The notes: a model not told the origin generated them from the sequence alone. A DNA stretch of 64,000 nucleotides from Abelmoschus esculentus (GCA_035048815.1 JAUCBN010000016.1:9664501-9728500), one strand, 5' to 3'; counted from the first letter of the stretch, positions 34,301 through 45,728 are shown. Numbers and translations: made by a program.

Positions 34301-37300
34301 AAGAGGCGCTCGCCTCAGGCGCTTCTTGCCGTTGAGGCGCTCCAACAAGATGAACAATGAAGTCTTCTCTAATTTCAGCCTCACTGCAAGTTAGGTCACG
34401 TTGAAGAAGACAGGAGAGGAGAAAAAGATATTTTTGTCATTGTATCATTTTATTTATTTTATTTACATCAATCACAGCTGGCACTGGCAGCCTTTTTAGT
34501 TTATTTTATTTTTTAATTATTATTTTTTAATTTTTTGTAGGGCCAAAATACTTTATTAACAAATTTAAAATAGTAAAGTAAAAGTAAATAAAACACATTT
34601 AAAATAATTAAACTATTTTTCTCTTTTAATTAATAATTTAAATAAAACAAAAGTAAATTTTCTTAGTATTTTAATTTATTATTAATAAAATAAAATAATA
34701 AAATAAAATAATATTTAAATTAATTTTACTTTATAATTAAAAGACTTAATTTAAATTAAAAATAATATTTTAATAATAATTATTTTAACAAAATAAAATT
34801 TATTTTAAGCATTTAGTAAATTAAGTAAATGGTTAAAATCTCTTATTCAAATAATATGAATTAATTATATTAAAATATTTATTTTAATAGTTTTTAAATA
34901 TGCATCTATAAATTATTGTAAGGTTATATTTTGATACACAAATTATATAAAAAATATTTTAAAATTTATTATAGGATTTTGTTATTATTATTTAAAATTT
35001 TATAAAAGAGGATATTGTATAAAAGTTATCACTAGATATTATAAAATATTATTTTTCAAAATAAATTAGAATTATTTTCTTATTTTTCATTAGGATTTTG
35101 TATAAAAGCACCTTGTTGTTATTATTTAAATATCTCAACAATAGATATATTATAAAATAATATTTTTCAAAATAAATTAGAATTATTTTCTTATTTTTCA
35201 TTAGGACTTTGTATTATTATTAATTTTGTAATTTAAATAATTGTTTAGATTAAAAAATTAATATTAATATTAATTTAATATATTAAAATAATTTTTAAAT
35301 ATATATTTATTTAAATGAAATATTATAATTATATATTTAAATAATATAATTCATTAATATTTTAATATATTTATTTTTATAATTTTAAAATTTAAATATA
35401 ATTAAAATATTTTTAAAATTTTAGTATTTATAAGTTATAGGAGTGATTTATAATTTTTTTATATAAAAGGGCGCCTCACCTACAAAAGGCAAGTACCTTC
35501 GCCTCTCGCCTCGGCTCCGAAGGCGTTTTACGCCTTGCGCATTTTAAAACCAAGGTTGTTTCTTCGAGAAAAATACCTCTTGTTCTTGAGTCAGGAGTCT
35601 TTGATTGAGATGCTCCAACATGTGGTTCTTGATTAAAAGATCTGATGTGAATAATGTACGAAGTAATCAAAAGAATCTACACTCCCCTCAAGTTGGTAGT
35701 TATACAAACTAGAATTCCAACTTGAACCTTTGACGTAAAAACCTTTAAAAAATATTTAGTTTTTAAGGTTAAACTATAACATTTTCGTCTATCTTTTTTG
35801 GATAACTGGATAAAATAGAACCAATTAGTTTTTAAGGCTAAACTACAATCTTTTCTCCTATCTTTTGAAATGGATGGATAAAATAGAACCAATTAGTTTT
35901 TAAGGCTAAACTATAACCTTTTTTTTATCATTTGGAACAAATGGCTAAGATAGAACCAAATAGTTTTAAGGCTAAACTATAACTTTTTCATTTATCTTTT
36001 TAATTGGCTAAAATAGAACCATTAAATAAAGAACCAACAAAATTAAGCGAGTAGAAATTTCACCAAAGATGTAAGATTTTCTTGAAGGAGAAGCCAATGA
36101 ACGAGTATGATCTAATGATAGCATCGGAAAAAATAATATGTATCTGAAAAATCAAATCATCGATTTGTTGCTGATTACCGATGACAACAATGGTGACAAC
36201 ATCAAGACCATTATTGGCTCTGATACCATGTGAGAAAGGGGCCATGATGGCCGTAGATGAAACGAAAGATATATTTTTCAGAAAGAACAAAGTGTTTCTC
36301 TGCATTTTCTTATTATTCACTATATCAAATGGATACATAATAAGCCTTTAAATAGGCTAAAATAGAGTTTTAATATAACTAAAATTATATTTTATTTTTA
36401 ATTTAAATAATATTTATTCATAATTTAAATAAAACTTCTAATAAATCTAAATTACTAATTAGAATAAACCCTAAATATTAAATAAAAACTCTTAACACTC
36501 CTCTTAGATAACTAAGAGTTTGATTATTAAGTCAATGAAAAACAGCTAATAAACATTATTCCTTGCATTGATTGTACATTTTCATGACATAATTAATATC
36601 TAGCAGTCATCATGTAGCAGTAGTTTGGTGATTTTTAGTAGTTAATATCGGTCCAAACAACATATAGTTACACTCTGACCAAACTGAACAATCGACGAGA
36701 TCCTACACTTCGGACTCGTCAAATAAACCTACCTCCATTTACCTCTAGTATGATGGTATGATGAAAATTATTCCCAATATACTCATACTGCAATTCAAGT
36801 TACTCAATTTCTAAATTTTCAAAATGAACATAGAAAAGTAACAATGAAAATATCAACATAGCATAATAGTTCTGGACGTGGTAATGGAAGAGAGGAAAGA
36901 AACAAAAGCAGAATATTCATAAACATCAAAATTTATAGATAAATAATTCAGGAGTTTTAATAAACCACATAGTCAGAAGAAATCAAGATCACACGATTCA
37001 ATTTATAAAAGACACGGTAATTTAAACCTCCCCAAATATTATTCTAAAGTACAAGGGAAAATCTAGAATATGCAAACGTTCAGAAATATCTTCAGTTGGT
37101 CATAAGTCCCCTATAGGAACAAAAGACTACGATGATGGGGTCTCTTTCGAAACAGAATATTTAAGTATTTAAAGCATAAAAGCATTATTTGAGAAATATA
37201 TAATCTATCACGAAGAGCTCCTCAAACTAATATGACCTTGACATAGCCCACCTTTGACATTCAATTAAGTCCATGAACAGCAAACGGAAAGAAAGGAAAA

Positions 37301-38160
37301 ATCACAAAGCATTTCAATCAAGCATCAACAGTATCCATTCCCAAATGATATTTGCAATATTCCACACACCAAAGAGGTTGTAGAAAGAAAGAAAAACAAA
37401 TAACTGGAAAATCCTAGGTAACAGTAACTCAACAAACATCGCCTTCGCTGCAACACTAGTACTTCTCTCTTACTCCTTATTTTGAATTCACTCTCTAGTA
37501 CTGTACAGAGGAAGTCAATTGAAGTAACCATTAGCTTAATCTTACAACAATACCATAATCTGCACAACTGTTGCTAAAAACCAGAATATATGTCCTTCCT
37601 TGAACATTTAGTATGAAACTAGCTTCAGCATCAGACAGCTGAACCTAAGCATGTTAAACTTCATCAATATCATCCACACTTACAGAACCAATCACAAAAT
37701 CAAAAAAAAAAAAAAAAAAAAAAAAACCACCGAACTACTTTCACTAAGCTGAACAAACTTCAATAAAAATCAAAAGTTCAAACAGTCAAAAGCCTAATAA
37801 TCCAACGTAAAATACTATATTCAATATGTTGAAAAGCATGAAAGGCAGAAATTACCCCATGAGATTAACGCGCAGGCGATTACACAACTCGACAAAAAGT
37901 TCAAACATTTGTCCCAAATCAGCAGCATTTCCGTGAGAATACAAGAGCGTAGAGGAAGCTTTCGGGTGTTTAATATGGATGGCGACGATGTCGTTTCCGC
38001 GGCGCGTGCGTAGCTTCAGGACATCAACATCATCTCTCCTCGGTACCTCCGGTATGTAAAGCTGACCACCGCTTGACTCGTCCTCCACAACTCTGTAAGA
38101 CGGCGGATTTGGCGGGAAGAAAGCGAATTTGGCGGCGATCGACGACGTCACTCCTCCCAT
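31337..38160 (-). CDS. Alpha/beta hydrolase, ABHD17/FAM108 type, five exons
   Basis: Exons, in coding order: 38160-37856, 32903-32867, 32379-32143, 32050-32003, 31738-31337; all introns are GT-AG and the joined frame is 342 codons. The protein begins MGGVTSSIAAKFAFFPPNPP; Gly2 with Ser6 fits N-myristoylation, so membrane attachment is likely. The oxyanion region reads SHGNAADLGQ (residues 75-84), the nucleophile elbow GQSVG puts Ser148 in place, the acid is Asp213 (GTADEVVD) and the base His242 (GGGHCNLE), so the triad is complete. ABHD17 relatives remove palmitate from membrane proteins; substrates here are unknown. The last 80 residues are a Lys/Ser/Asp-rich tail (NKSKAATNGSEK to RRKKGLVW), typical of plant members and probably disordered. 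Intron 1 is about 5 kb because of inserted transposons; splice sites look intact, so the gene is probably functional. Confidence 0.92.
34169..35554. mobile_element. hAT-like element with GGCG-rich ends, TSD GTTGTTTC
   Basis: Perfect 8-bp duplications GTTGTTTC lie at 34161-34168 and 35555-35562. The ends are inverted repeats: CTTAGTTCTAAAAAACGCGCC on the left, CTTGGTTTTAAAATGCGCAAGG on the complement of the right. Each end carries 100-170 bases densely packed with AGGCG/CGCCT words, very CpG-rich, whereas the roughly 1.1-kb middle is over 80% A/T by eye and non-coding. A 60-bp direct repeat in the middle (about 35038-35100 and 35153-35215, with AAATTAGAATTATTTTCTTA) adds internal structure. 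It is non-autonomous and lies inside the Copia-like element, so it is younger. Confidence 0.88.
35756..36021 (+). repeat. Four tandem copies of a 62-69 bp unit
   Basis: Units 35756-35824, 35825-35892, 35893-35959 and 35960-36021 each start TTAGTTTTTAAGG(C/T)TAAACTA (the last ATAGTTTTAAGG) and end AAATAGAACCAA. They lie inside the Copia-like element between its polypurine side and primer site. The minus-strand open frame across two units is a by-product. Confidence 0.9.
36216..36228 (-). promoter_or_regulatory. tRNA-Met primer binding site of Copia-like element
   Basis: On the minus strand TGGTATCAGAGCC follows the LTR end CTCACA directly. It is a perfect match to the usual initiator-Met primer site, which fixes the orientation of the element as minus. 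Confidence 0.85.
37702..37726 (+). repeat. Poly(A) run of 25
   Basis: Twenty-five consecutive A residues in intron 1 of the hydrolase gene (poly-T on the transcribed strand). It may be the tail of an old retroposed sequence or simple slippage; no body upstream was recognised. Confidence 0.9.
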
Positions 38161-38480
38161 CTTCTTAGCACCAATAGTTGTTCATCTTTCATTAAAACTA
38201 CCAAAATAGCTCAGATAATTTTTTCCATTTACAGCCAGCAGAAAAACTAAACGAAGATAGGTGGCGCGTGAAATGGTAATAGAGGCGCGTTGACACAGGA
38301 TCAGCCGTCAGACCCCGAATTTATAGAGCGAGAAACCGGATCCGGTGTATTTTCAATGTCTTGAAAGGTGTGAATCTGAGCTGAATGGGATTTTATCCAT
38401 TAAAGAAAGGTAAGGAAAAACAAGATGGCGCGTGGGTATAGGAGAGGGTCGCCTGACGGCGATTTTGACAAATGATATCC
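38161..38480 (-). promoter_or_regulatory. Promoter and 5' leader of hydrolase gene
   Basis: The 300 bases before the hydrolase ATG are clearly less AT-rich than the flanks, with GGTGGCGCGTG, AGGCGCGTTG and ATGGCGCGTGG words (three GCGCG boxes at about 38262, 38283 and 38427). This is in keeping with a housekeeping-type promoter and leader. Transcript starts cannot be placed from sequence alone. Confidence 0.45.
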
Positions 38481-39817
38481 ACATGGCAGGCATGTATGTA
38501 TGTATATGTGAATGTAATTTTTGTAAACATCATATGAATGTATTTTTTAAGTGAACACTTCAATTTTCTCATATTCATTTTAAATATAAAATTGTAAATA
38601 ATTTTAGTATTCTCGCAAACTGAAATATTATCTCTTCTAATTCAAATTTTATGTTAAATTAAAAAAAAAGTTATTTAAGGAATTTTTTAATGCTAAAAGT
38701 TCTTTGAAAAGATTTACTCAGATGGTATGTTCTAATGTTTTTTATTAATTTTAATTCTTAAAATGTTAATTATCTTAATTAAATTTTAGTATTGTAATTT
38801 ACTCAAAAAATTATATTATGGGTCTGGCTTATTACATTAATTATGGTTTTATTTAATTATAATCATTCATTTTATCACTATCTTCTAATTTTTTTTTCAA
38901 TCAACGAAATTTTATCTATTTTTTCATATTATTAAAAATATATTTTTAAAAATTATATTAATGATATAAATAATTAATAACAAAATAAATAATTTTTATT
39001 GATTAGAGATCACAGATAACATAATAAATCGTACTCATGATATAATCTCTCTCGTTATACCACATGTTGCAAGCTATTTAATTATTCAATTATTTATGAT
39101 ATCATTTTCAAATTCCTTACATTTTCTAATATTTATTTATAGGTTAGAACTCAATTATCTTATACATTTACTTTATCATACTAGAATAAAGTCATATTAA
39201 CGAATTTTAATTATAAAACCGTTTTTAATACTCTTATATTTTATTTACACATGATTTGTATGCTCAAAGCTTAACGTGTAGTCAGTAAGATTGATATGCA
39301 CAATCTCAATTGATTATGGATTTTTTATCTCCAAAAAAATATTTATAAATTTAAGAGTTTTATACAATATCCAGCTCCTTGAGAAAAAATAATTAAAAGA
39401 ATATTTTATCTTCAAGATATACAGATAATGAATATTTTTAAAGTAATCCAACTTTTTTTAACAATAAAAAATTATCTTAAATTTTTTAGAAGATAAACAC
39501 ATTTTTTAGATATATATATTTTTCCCTTTACTTAAGATTATACTCGATTTAATGGCTATAAATAGGCTTTTAATAGTATTATTGTATATCATATTCTCAT
39601 TAATTGTTAATCAAAATATTAACATGAAGAGACCACTAAATACTGTATTTATTTATTATGATCACATTTGATCTTTTAGTAAACCAATTTCTTATTTTAC
39701 TTTTTAAATTCAGCACTAAATTAAAAAAAAAAAACTTGTCATGGCACTTTTAGAAATAGAATAGTGAATGCATTAATGAATTATGCACAAAATAGAATTT
39801 CATGAAAGAGAATGGTG
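38481..39817. other. AT-rich intergenic sequence, no gene
   Basis: Simple (GTAT)n-like sequence near 38490-38505, then AT-rich DNA without coding pattern. Phrases such as AGATTGATATGCACAATCTCAATTG (39280) and GGCTATAAATAGGCTTTTAATAG (39551, TATA-like) suggest old LTR debris, but no ends or second copy could be found. Confidence 0.4.
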
Positions 39818-40265
39818 TTTTTTCAACAATATTGTAGAAGTTTTTTTTTTCAAAAATGTTGAACTACTCAAATTATTTTTAATAATATAATGAATTATTG
39901 TTTAAATCAAAATTCGGATTATTTTTAATATGTCTTTAAATAATATTTTAATAAAAATAATAAACATTGTTTAAAGACAGGAAAAAGCAACTGGTCTTTA
40001 AATAATATTTTTTTTCATTCAAGAAATATTTGAATAATATTTATTTCCCTGATAAATCAAATTTTAAAAAATATTATTTAAAGACGGGTTGCTTTTCCCC
40101 GTCTTTGAACAATGTTTATTATTTTATTAGAACACAGTTTGAAGACGACAGGTTGAAAGCAATTCGACTTCTGATTTGAACAGTGATTCACTGTATTATT
40201 AAAAATAATTTAAATGAATTAACATTTTTAGAAAAAAAACCTCCAACAATATTGTTGGAAAAAAA
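39818..40265. mobile_element. Long inverted-repeat (foldback) element
   Basis: Two arms of roughly 190-200 bases, about 39818-40010 and 40060-40265, are inverted copies of each other. Matching pairs include CAACAATATTGTAGAAG with CTCCAACAATATTGTTGG, AATTATTTTTAATAATATAATGAATTATTG with its complement at 40180-40210, and AATAAACATTGTTTAAAGAC with GTCTTTGAACAATGTTTATT. The spacer is about 50 bases. Transcribed from either strand, it would fold into one long hairpin. It is a MITE-like or foldback transposon; flanking duplication was not resolved. No coding. Confidence 0.8.
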
Positions 40266-40561
40266 CTAAGAGAAGTGGGTGCATTAAACAACTAAAAAAC
40301 CATGTCTTACACAATCATTCATAGATATACACTTTTTTTATTTAAGAAGGGAATATTCTTAGCACATGCCTTGGTAAAAATTCTTCTTAAAGTAATAAAA
40401 AATGTATGTGGCAACCGTTACAAACTATCCAACTCAATAAACATACTAAGGTAAAAAGAAAAATGTATATAACTAAGTGAGAACATACCAAGAAACTCAA
40501 CCCACTTCCGTGGCTTGTTGCAAAACCCCCATTAGCGGTCCATGCAACCCAATTAGCTCTT
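40266..40561. other. Spacer, nothing recognised
   Basis: About 300 AT-rich bases with a short less AT-rich patch (CCACTTCCGTGGCTTGTTGC, 40502) and no coding or repeat pattern. Confidence 0.4.
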
Positions 40562-41514
40562 ATAGACAGGGATATAAACAGGTAATCGAATAGGATTTAG
40601 TTGAGTTAAACTTAATACCAGTTATCTTAGGTTGATTTGGTATTTTGATTATATTCAGGTTGGGAATAGGTTAGTTTCATATATGTTTATTTCAGGTCAA
40701 GTTTATTTTGAGTCAAGTTCAGTTTAGATCGAGTTAAAACGGTTCGGGTCAAAATCAATTAATTAATGGGTTAATCAGGATTGGGGTGGATTTCATGTGG
40801 GATTTATTTTAGTTCGAATTAAAATGATTCGGGTCTGAAATGGTTAATTAATGGGTTAATCCTGGGTTGTGTGAATTTCATGTCGGGTTAATTTTAAGTT
40901 GATTTAATTTTCGGTAATGTTCATTTCTATTCGGGTGTATTTCAAGTTGGGTAATTTCAAGTTAGTTATATTTCAAGTCATGTTAATTCAAATTTCAAAT
41001 TGATATTAAGTTTGAGTTTGACACAATTAGTCGATAGACTTCGGATTGAGTAATTTCGAGTGAATCATTTAACGTCTTTTACAAACGTGAATCATATTAA
41101 AAATAAATATTAGGTATTAAAATGAAAAAAATATCATCATATGATTCATATCTACAATAATGGAGTAAATTAGAAAAAATATAAATTAATAAGGGTCAAT
41201 TTCGATGAAAAATAAAATTTTATGAACTGACATGAACAAAAATATCATCATATTAAAAATATTGAATAAATTATAAAATATGAATATGGGTCAATTTAGA
41301 ATGAAATTAAAGTTTTATAGGCTAAATGAACAAAAAATATTAAATTAAAATTAAAAATATTGAACTAAATTATCAAAAACTAAATAGGGGTCAATTTGTC
41401 AGGCCAGTATCGAGTTCGGGTTTGTTTTAGTTGGGTCCTGTTGAGTTTCAAGTCCACAATGTAAACACTAATTTTACTTGAATTTATGTTCGAAATAAAT
41501 TAATTCACATCCCC
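40562..41514 (+). mobile_element. hAT-like CGGGT-rich repeat, copy A
   Basis: The left half (40570-41050) is full of GGTTCGGGTC, GGGTTAATC and TTTCAGGTCAAG words; the middle holds AATATTAGGTATTAAAATG and GGGTCAATTTCGATGAAAAAT, shared inverted with copies B (13070-13800) and C (15040-15490). The ends look like imperfect inverted repeats (CAGGGATATAAACAGG against AGGGGATGTGAATTAA on the complement), but an 8-bp duplication is not convincing, so limits are approximate. No coding. Confidence 0.55.
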
Positions 41515-41951
41515 TTTTAACACCTAAAACATATAACCTACCCTAATTTTAGGCTTAAATGGAACAATATCCTCTTTTTATTTTTTATTGGAAAAATAAA
41601 TTGATTCAAACTTTATTAGAAAGAATACCCCTTCTGTACACGTAGATGTAATTTGCATTTTTTACAATACGAATTATTAAATCTTATCACGAAGAACGTG
41701 AATTAATGCTGACATGGATTATATGTTATACTTTTTTTAAAAAAAATTATTTTTAAATTTTATAAATGTACACTATTTCTCATGATATATTTGACATATT
41801 TAAGTTAAAATTTCATGATGATAGAGATTAAGATTTTAAAATTTTCTTATTATATATCGTAGCACTGATACATTTCTTTAAAATGGTGTAAAAATTAACT
41901 TAGAAACTACATTGTAAAGAGTTCATAATTCATGTTTAAAAAGTTATCTTG
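41515..41951. other. AT-rich spacer, no gene
   Basis: Degenerate AT-rich sequence with one GTACACGTAGATGTAA patch at 41636. No coding or repeated structure was seen. Confidence 0.4.
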
Positions 41952-42300
41952 ACATATTTCTTGCATGAATCTCATTGTAATATGGGTATATACTCATATT
42001 TGATGCAATATTGTGCTAATTTACTGATTATTTTTCCTTGTAAATCTGATTTAATGTTGAAGTATATGAACAAATGATTACAATGGTTAATAAATTTGAG
42101 CATATAAGACGTCCGAAACGCTAAAAAAATCTCGTTGAAAACGCTATCTAGACATGATAATATGGTTCTATACTGATGTTTGATGCGATATTGTATTAGT
42201 TTATTGATTATTTTTCCTTGTAAATTCGCTTTCAACTTGAAGTACATGAACACAAGATTATAATGGTTAATAAATTTGAACGTGTAAGGCGTCCTAGCCT
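41940..42300 (+). repeat. Two tandem copies of a 180-bp unit
   Basis: The segment TTGATGC(A/G)ATATTGT...ACTGATTATTTTTCCTTGTAAAT...ATGGTTAATAAATTTGA(G/A)C occurs twice with an exact 180-base offset (for example ATTATTTTTCCTTG at 42027 and 42207), each ending AAG(A/G)CGTCC. The copies are roughly 80% alike, so the duplication is old. The minus-strand frame across it reflects the repeat. Confidence 0.8.
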
Positions 42301-43994
42301 AGGAGAATAATATGTTTAAACTTGAATAATACTCAAGTTAAATTACCAATTTGAGAAAGTACATAAAACATTAAAGACTTAAAATGTGACAGTTAACAAA
42401 TTAAAGTACAAATTAAAAGCGCTAAATTGTGTTAATAGATAAATTAAGAGTTATAATCAAAATAATTAAAAACAATGATTGAATCAAAGACTAAATTGAA
42501 GTAGTGGATAAAATGGAAGATCGATTAAGAAAGATTAAATTGAAATCTAAACAAAAAAGGTGATTGCATGCCAAAGTTCTAATTTTCCTCCATTTCCCTT
42601 GATTATCTAGCTACTCAAGAGTTAAGCAAAGTTAAATGAGGCAATTCACACTTCCATAATAAGCAAGGAAAAATAACCCTCTTTCTCATCTATTCTCATC
42701 ATTCAGCTAGCATAGAAAAAAAAAAGAAGAAAGAGAGAGCTTCGAGAGAAAACTTAACAATCATGAAAACTTAGAGAAATCGAAGAAAAATTCATGCATG
42801 TTTATGATAATTTAAAGGTTTTAGCTTGGAAATAAGAGTAAGCTTCTTCATTTCTTTATTTTCTTCATACATACGTGATTGGATGAAACAATTAGTTGCT
42901 GAAAAATTCATAAGTATAGGTTTGGGATCAAATAAAATTAGTAAGATGTGAATTAACACTAAACCGAAAATGTTTTAGCTATACTAAAAATATGAACTAT
43001 TTTATCTAGGTAAAACATGGTAATTGGATGTGTCTTTAAGTGTATAATAAGTTAAGACACTAAAAAAACATTTAGTGTGATCTCTATGTGCAATTGTAGG
43101 TGAATTGGTCACCAATGAACTTAGTGAAGTAAGCTAGAACGTACTGTTGAGAACTTTCTGTTATGGAACAATCACTTTAGAAGGCCACCGAGAATAGAAC
43201 GGTTGGTATTTTAAGCTAAAAATTGGTAGGATTAAACTTCAATATTTCTAAAAGGCTTTGAAAAAACGTAACTCAATTTGGAGTCCTATAGCAAAATCTG
43301 GAGACGAATTAAAATTAGATATAAAGATTGTCCGAAAATGAAAATAGGCATGTCCTTAGATATAAAACTGTATTAAATGGCTTAATAATAAAATGCAAGC
43401 TTGATATGGTCAAATAGATAATTTCTTTATCTTTTCAGCAGTATAAAGTAAGCAAAAATCAGAAGTACGGATTAAAATATATGAAATTTTTAGTAAAAGG
43501 TCGATAATTTATCTAATAGGGGACAAATTTGAATTTTTGCAATGCTAGTGCATATAATAACTTGAATTGAATGGTTTTAATATATTCTAATGAATGATTA
43601 TGTATGTATTGTTTATTAGAAGATCAAAGGATTGAAGATCTTGAGGAAGAAAGATTGGTGGAGGCATCAAAGAGAAGGAATAAAGGAGTTGTCTTCCACA
43701 CTCCTTACTACTTGAGCTTGGAGTATAGTGAGTGTGATTGCTTTAGGGTTAAGATTAATATCTTAAGCACTTTTTTTTATTGTTGTTGAGATCCTATAAA
43801 GCATGAAATGAACCTAAATTATATTTGGTAAGTTAAAATGGATTGGAAGAAGGTATAAAGGAAAAAGAAATTAAGATGCTAATGCTAGATGCTAGAATAA
43901 GATTTTAGTATGTGTATGCTTTAAATAGACTAGCAAATATTGTAAGCATGATTATGGCTGTTAGAATGGATAATTATATGATTTTTATGCTATT

Positions 43995-44400
43995 GTTGTT
44001 AAATATGAATTAAATGAAATTGGTTGCTGAAAATTTTAAAGAATAATAACATGAGATAGCATAAAATGAAATGTTAGCATGATAAGATCAAATGAAATTG
44101 CTTGTAGATTGTAAATAACTTGTTTGCCATGTTTAAAAACTTATAAGATCAAATAAGACCTAGGCTGATTTGTAGTTGGTGAAAGATCAGAAGTCCAATG
44201 CTTTTGTTGTTAAATATGAATCGAATAAAACTCATGCTATATGGTTCCTGAAAATTTTAAAGAAATGTTAGCATGATAAGATCAAATGACCTTGCTTGTA
44301 GATTGTAAATAACTTGTTTGCCATGTTTGAAAACTTACAAGATCATATAAAACCTAGGCTGATTTGTAGTTGGTGAAGGATCAGAAGTCCTATGCTTTTC
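43995..44400 (+). repeat. Tandem duplication of about 200 bp
   Basis: The segment GTTGTTAAATATGAAT...AAATGTTAGCATGATAAGATCAAATGA...TTGTAGTTGGTGAA(A/G)GATCAGAAGTCC is present twice with an offset near 195 bases (AAATGTTAGC at 44069 and 44263). The copies are over 90% alike. The second copy ends where the inserted LTR-like sequence starts. Confidence 0.8.
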
Positions 44401-45728
44401 CACCATTCACCAAATTATAGTATTTAAGGTTATCAAACTCACAGGGACTAGATCGACCTTACTACTTATTAAACCTACACTTTATAAAAAAATAAAAACA
44501 CAAGTATTTGGATGGTTGAGATAACTAAATTAAGAACTAAATAAAGAACGAGAATAATAATAATTGAAGTAAGGTCAGGTTGAGCGCTTTGTAGAACGGA
44601 ATCCAGTTGCACTTATTATCCAATTATTAATGCAATAGGTTGACTTGCTGCCTCGACGGGTCACACTAAGAGTCGTCGCAGCTGCCTAGGCGGGGTTATG
44701 CTTTGTCGACAATTCAATTTTCCATAGTTCGACAGAACATCCTTGTATGTCTCCTTCTTATCCCTAAGCTTGAAGAACTGTTAAAATCCATGTCTTGATG
44801 ATACATCTCGGCGTGAATCAAAGATGAACAACAATCAAACACATGCGTCCTTTTAGTCACTGAAACCTATGTAGATTAGTCGATGCCCTTGAGCAAAGAT
44901 CATACTCTCTCGTTTCGTGAACCTAACTCTCCTGATATTAGACAAATAGATTTTTCCTTGCATACTATCTTATCGAGCTTATATGCAAAGAAGAGTAAAC
45001 GCCAAGAGAGAATAAACTATGAAAATAAGGTTTACATTAATAAATATCAAATATAGTACAACTTTCTTCCCCAACTACTCCATAAACAACCTAAGCCTCA
45101 AAAGAGAATTAGAACATAATGGTGTAGTCGACAGCTTTAGGTTTTGCTATTGAGAATCTGACCTCCCTTTCCTAACCCTAATGTGTGGCTTATATAGGCC
45201 AAACCCTAGGTTAAATTCTTCCACATAAGGAAAGAGTTTTACAAGGAAAATAATACAACTCCTTATTAAACTATAACACTTTATTCTATTTCCTAAAATA
45301 ACTCCTTATTACCGTGTTAACCTTTGATCATGGCTTAACTCCTTTTATCTATACTGGCTTTCTCTCGCTTTATGTTTGTTATAACCGACATCTTTTTCTC
45401 TCTCTATCGAGCACCAATTGTCATCTTCAATCTGTTGTCGCGGCCTCTAAAGTGCTGTCGTGGCAGGTGCTTATCTACATTTCAGCTTTAGTTCCAGCGT
45501 CCATCCTCTTGTTTGGCCATTTCTATGATGTAGTTTCCTATCTAAGAAATAAAACCATCAAATGCATCTGTTTTATGCTAAATAATAGATAAATTCGTGA
45601 ATTAAGAATTTGGATGCTAAAATATGGAAAATAAGCAGAATTATCTAATATTACCCTTAAATCTGTTCTTTATTAGCAATAAACGAGTGAAAAATGATAT
45701 AAAAATAGGACTTTTATGCACTTATCAG
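44400..45728 (-). mobile_element. Probable solo LTR of an Athila/Tat-type element
   Basis: On the minus strand the unit starts TGATAAGTGCATAAAAG at 45728 and runs 1.3 kb to a segment CCCTGTGAGTTTGATAACC (44440), phrases I associate with LTRs of Athila/Tat Gypsy elements. The related LTR at 51365-52681 has the parallel phrases (CCTATGGATTGACCC-type end). The left limit is approximate and no target duplication was confirmed. The less AT-rich block 44580-44960 holds no gene; the 92-codon plus frame 45314-45592 is not convincing. Confidence 0.5.

Larger units (their letters stand above)
33830..36517 (-). mobile_element. Copia-like LTR element, left LTR truncated
   Basis: A direct repeat of about 200-250 bases (33830-34082 and 36303-36517; shared start CATTTTCTTATTATTCACTA, shared AAAACTCTTAACACTCCTC) marks two LTRs. 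Read on the minus strand, the right LTR (36517-36229) ends CTCACA and is followed at once by TGGTATCAGAGCC (36216-36228), a perfect tRNA-Met primer site; the left LTR is preceded by the polypurine tract AGCTTGAGGGGAG (34083-34095). The left LTR lacks its last 75 or so bases, so flanking duplications are lost. Its start reads TGTTAGTTATCC, while the right LTR has lost about 30 bases near its start. The interior, apart from inserted repeats, has only a trace of gag-like frame (minus, 36060-36228) and no pol. Confidence 0.75.
32904..37855 (-). other. Intron 1 of the hydrolase gene, transposon-laden
   Basis: Donor GTAATT and acceptor TTTTTGTAG are canonical. The 4.95-kb intron contains a truncated Copia-like LTR element (33830-36517) that carries a hAT-like element (34169-35554), a four-copy tandem array (35756-36021) and a run of 25 A (37702-37726). 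The rest (32904-33829 and 36518-37700) is ordinary AT-rich intron with no features I can name. Confidence 0.85.

Noticed and set aside
40562..41514. Exact ends and 8-bp duplication for repeat copy A
   Set aside because: Candidate flanks (TTATAGAC and TTTAACAC) agree at only five of eight positions, which is not convincing.
45314..45592. 92-codon plus-strand frame
   Set aside because: It sits in the probable Athila/Tat solo LTR and shows no recognisable domain.
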